Source: Amylibacter marinus (GTDB taxonomy: Bacteria; Pseudomonadota; Alphaproteobacteria; Rhodobacterales; Rhodobacteraceae). From it: DNA of 64,000 nucleotides. The notes under the pieces are model-generated. The model had not been told where the DNA came from. It was given only the letters and a program-made list of their open reading frames with translations, and made no database searches. The stretch spans positions 124,001 to 188,000 of the forward strand of contig NZ_BSNN01000004.1 of NCBI RefSeq assembly GCF_030160015.1. The letters are read 5' to 3'. Position 1 is the stretch's first letter. The number at the start of each line of letters is the position of its first letter. Shown here in pieces: positions 61,433 to 64,000 of this stretch. The position numbers and the translations under genes were made by a program.

Positions 61433-62509
61433 TTAGTGTGGGAACGGCCACAGTCTGAGCTTCTCTTTGGCAATCCGCCAAAGCATCGCCAGCCCATGAG
61501 GCTCCACAATTAGGAACACCACGATCAGACCTCCGACGATGACAAACTCGAAATGTGCTGCGATATCCGTAGGAAAGCCAAACTGCCCTACCATGATATT
61601 TTTCAGCAGTACCGGCATCAGCACCATAAATGCAGCCCCAGCGAACGAGCCAAAAATAGATCCTAGCCCGCCGATGATAATCATAAACAAGACCAAGAAG
61701 GATTTGTTAATCCCAAAGGCCTCGCCCACCTCGGCCGCACCCAAATACACCGCAAACAACAGCGCCCCTGAAACCCCGATATAAAACGAGCTAACACCGA
61801 AGGCAGTAAGCTTGGTTTTCAGCGGGTTCACCCCGATGATCTCGGCAGCGATATCCATATCGCGAATGGCCATCCATTTGCGCCCATTCGCACCGCGAGT
61901 TAGGTTGCGCGCGGCCCAAGCCAGTACCACAACAAACACAAGGCAGAACAGATAGCTAATTGCGGGCACCGCATTGGCACCTGTGACCGCTTGGCCAAAT
62001 AGGGTGCGCTCTGGTGCTGAAATTTGACCTGATGCTGAGTAGTTGTAGAACCATGGCACCTTGTTGAACAGCCAGACTAGGAAAAACTGGGCCGCCAGTG
62101 TGGCAACCGCCAGATAGAAGCCTTTAATCCGCAGACTTGGCAGACCAAACAACATCCCCACAAGGGCCGTGATACCACCAGACAATAGGATCACGAATAC
62201 GATGTTTAGGTCTGGGAAGGCCGTCATAAGCTTGTAGGATGCATAAGCGCCCACAGCCATAAAACCACCCGTTCCTAGGCTGACCTGACCGCAATATCCT
62301 GTCAGGATATTCAATCCCAAGGCCGCGATCACATAGATCAGGAATGGTAAAACAACCGCATTTGCCCAGTAATCGTTTATGAAAAACGGTACCGCCAGAA
62401 AGGCTAGGGCCAAGGTTATAAAGTAGCCCCATCTATCCAATGCGATTGGAAACGTTTGTTGGTCCTTTGCATAGGTTGTCTTAAACTCACCTGCTTCGCG
62501 ATAGAACAT
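61433..62509 (-). CDS. livM: Liv-type ABC transporter permease LivM
   Basis: 358-residue inner-membrane permease with about nine to ten helices. IYVIAALGLNILTGYCGQVSLG, MLFGLPSLRIKGFYLAVATLA and SFAGAAFMVLMP are LivM hallmarks, along with the cytoplasmic coupling segment GRKWMAIRDMDIAAEIIGV. Partners with LivH; starts two bases after the livH stop. Confidence 0.93.
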   Translation of the reverse strand: MFYREAGEFKTTYAKDQQTFPIALDRWGYFITLALAFLAVPFFINDYWANAVVLPFLIYVIAALGLNILTGYCGQVSLGTGGFMAVGAYASYKLMTAFPDLNIVFVILLSGGITALVGMLFGLPSLRIKGFYLAVATLAAQFFLVWLFNKVPWFYNYSASGQISAPERTLFGQAVTGANAVPAISYLFCLVFVVVLAWAARNLTRGANGRKWMAIRDMDIAAEIIGVNPLKTKLTAFGVSSFYIGVSGALLFAVYLGAAEVGEAFGINKSFLVLFMIIIGGLGSIFGSFAGAAFMVLMPVLLKNIMVGQFGFPTDIAAHFEFVIVGGLIVVFLIVEPHGLAMLWRIAKEKLRLWPFPH

Positions 62510-62511
62510 GA

Positions 62512-63510
62512 TTATACCCTCTCAATGATTTTTTCGCCAAACAGGCCTTGGGGACGGAACACTAGGAACAACAGCGCCAGCATATAGGCAAACCAGTTCT
62601 CCGTAGCCCCCCCAAGAAAGGGCGCCCCGATTAGAAATTCAAACATCTTTTCACCGACCCCAATGATCAATCCACCAATGATTGCCCCAGGGATAGAAGT
62701 GAAGCCACCCAACATCAAAACCGGCAATGCCTTTAGGGCGATCAACGATAGCGAGAACTGTACCCCCGATTTCGAGCCCCACATGATCCCAGCAATCAAT
62801 GCCACGAACCCAGCGATTGACCAGACAATCACCCAGATAGCCCGCAGGGATATACCTACCGATAGCGCCGCCTGATGATCATCGGCCACCGCACGCAGGG
62901 CGCGGCCTGTTTTGGTGTATTGCGAGAACACAACCAACGAAGCCACCAAGATGATCGCACAAACCGTGGCCCAGATGTCTAGGTTATCTAGGTAGAACCC
63001 ATAGAAACCATCCCCACCTAAAGTAGCGGTTTTTTCCTCGAGCCAGAAATTACCACCCTGTGGAATGCCGATATCCAGCTTCTTGATTTCAGACCCCCAC
63101 ATTAGATCGCCAAAACCTTCCATGAAATAGGCCAGCCCAATGGTGGCCATAAACAGAATAATCGGCTCTTGGTTAACCAAATGCTTCAGGATAAATTTCT
63201 CGACCAAGAAGGCGAATAGGATCATCACCATAAGAGTGAAAATCAATGCCAGTATCGTGGGCATTTTCCACCCAAAATGATGCAGCTCTGTGCCGAATAC
63301 AGCATTTATCAAATGCGCAAACGGGATCTGCCCTGACTGAAACCCAACCAAGGTTAGGGCCGCGAACAGGGCCATAACGCCCTGCGCATAATTGAAAATT
63401 CCAGAGGCCTTGAAAATCAAAACAAAACCCAAAGCAACCAGTGAATACATCACCCCAGCCATCAGCCCGTTTAGGAAGACCTCGACACCAAAATAAAATC
63501 CAGCGCTCAT
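62512..63510 (-). CDS. livH: Liv-type ABC transporter permease LivH
   Basis: 332-residue inner-membrane permease. LNGLMAGVMYSLVALGFVLIFKASGIFNYAQG is the classic LivH start (longest quoted piece MYSLVALGFVLIFKASGIFN), followed by TGRALRAVADDHQAALSVGI, the EAA-like coupling loop, and GGFTSIPGAIIGGLIIGV. Forms the channel with LivM. Encoded 36 bases after the LivG-type ATPase gene. Confidence 0.94.
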   Translation of the reverse strand: MSAGFYFGVEVFLNGLMAGVMYSLVALGFVLIFKASGIFNYAQGVMALFAALTLVGFQSGQIPFAHLINAVFGTELHHFGWKMPTILALIFTLMVMILFAFLVEKFILKHLVNQEPIILFMATIGLAYFMEGFGDLMWGSEIKKLDIGIPQGGNFWLEEKTATLGGDGFYGFYLDNLDIWATVCAIILVASLVVFSQYTKTGRALRAVADDHQAALSVGISLRAIWVIVWSIAGFVALIAGIMWGSKSGVQFSLSLIALKALPVLMLGGFTSIPGAIIGGLIIGVGEKMFEFLIGAPFLGGATENWFAYMLALLFLVFRPQGLFGEKIIERV

Positions 63511-63546
63511 AACATCGCCCCGTATCTATAGTTATTTTTCAAGTTC

Positions 63547-64000
63547 TTAGTCATGCGCAACCCCCAAATAGGCATCAATTACATTCTGATTGGTGCGCAC
63601 CTCTTCTGGGGTGCCATCACCAATTTTCTTGCCATAATCCATCACCACAACACGATCAGCGATATCCATCACCACCCCCATGTCATGTTCAATCAGGGCA
63701 ATTGTCGTGCCAAATTCATCATTCACATCCAGAATAAATCTCGACATGTCTTCTTTTTCTTCAACATTCATTCCCGCCATTGGCTCATCCAGCAACAATA
63801 GCTTTGGCTCTGCGGCCAGTGCACGGGCAAGCTCTACTCGCTTTTGTAACCCATAAGGCAGGCGGCCAACCGGCGTTTTACGAATGGCCTGAATTTCGAG
63901 AAAGTCGATTATTTTTTCGACGACTTCGCGATTCTTCACCTCGTCGCGTTCAGAAGCACCCCACCAAACCATCTGGCGCAACAGGCCCGATTTCATATGG
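63547..64000 (-). CDS. livG: ABC transporter ATPase LivG (N-terminus beyond window)
   Basis: The last ~150 residues of a LivG-type ATPase; the frame is open to the right edge. Visible parts are the signature region LPYGLQKRVELARALA, Walker B KLLLLDEPMAGMNVEEKEDM, the switch histidine in IALIEHDMGVVM and the ending VIDAYLGV typical of LivG. The Walker A part lies outside the window. First visible gene of the Liv-type transporter operon here. Confidence 0.93.
   Translation of the reverse strand, partial: HMKSGLLRQMVWWGASERDEVKNREVVEKIIDFLEIQAIRKTPVGRLPYGLQKRVELARALAAEPKLLLLDEPMAGMNVEEKEDMSRFILDVNDEFGTTIALIEHDMGVVMDIADRVVVMDYGKKIGDGTPEEVRTNQNVIDAYLGVAHD

Overview
The window looks like a chromosomal segment of a marine alphaproteobacterium of the Rhodobacterales (roseobacter type). 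This rests on gene content: a petABC (fbcFBC) cytochrome bc1 operon, DUF1244 and DUF1636 proteins, a large cobalamin operon, and complete leucine/valine catabolic clusters. No rRNA, insertion sequence, CRISPR array or phage gene was seen. The only RNA gene is one tRNA-Lys(UUU). Both ends cut through genes (pyruvate kinase on the left, a LivG-type ATPase on the right).

Layout. 1-5.3 kb: pyruvate kinase, a DUF1244 protein, and a three-gene operon that appears dedicated to D-amino acid/D-glutamate catabolism (dgcN, dgcA, D-amino-acid transaminase). 5.3-14.8 kb: cobalamin biosynthesis. A tightly overlapping leftward operon (cbiX, cobH, cobL, cobI, a cbiG-cobJ fusion, cobM) is followed by a rightward DUF1636-cobC-cbiB operon. 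CbiX with full-length CbiG points to early cobalt insertion although the methyltransferases resemble Cob-type enzymes. 14.8-25.5 kb: a beta-helix-like membrane protein, then an unusual leftward envelope/export locus: acyltransferase, STAS protein, RsbW-like kinase, DUF3131 protein, Q/N-rich secreted protein, ABC protein and HlyD-type fusion protein. The ABC protein has lost most catalytic ATPase motifs and carries an apparent degenerate RsbW-like domain at its C-terminus. This is the best candidate for an undescribed system.

25.6-32.4 kb: OmpA-like protein plus a secreted caspase-fold protein, an HU-like protein, aroC, and a TPP-riboswitch-controlled thiBPQ thiamine transporter. 32.4-37.0 kb: an accessory-looking block of two duplicated pairs: two tandem secreted paralogues of unknown function and two TadE-like proteins sharing an N-terminal module but with different low-complexity tails. 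37.2-44.6 kb: cytochrome bc1, trmL, a YjbR/MmcQ protein, a PaiB-like protein, a glutathione transferase, mtaB, dapF and tRNA-Lys.

45.2-57.9 kb: valine and leucine degradation (crotonase, 3-hydroxyisobutyryl-CoA hydrolase, isobutyryl-CoA dehydrogenase, thiolase, methylglutaconyl-CoA hydratase, HMG-CoA lyase, methylcrotonyl-CoA carboxylase, an acyl-CoA synthetase, isovaleryl-CoA dehydrogenase), headed by a TetR regulator with a near-perfect palindromic site just upstream. 58-64 kb: a Liv-type ABC importer (livG, livH, livM, binding protein, livF) with a phenylacetate-CoA-ligase-like gene, probably coupling uptake of a carboxylic acid to its CoA activation. Family names come from motif recognition by eye; no database search was run.
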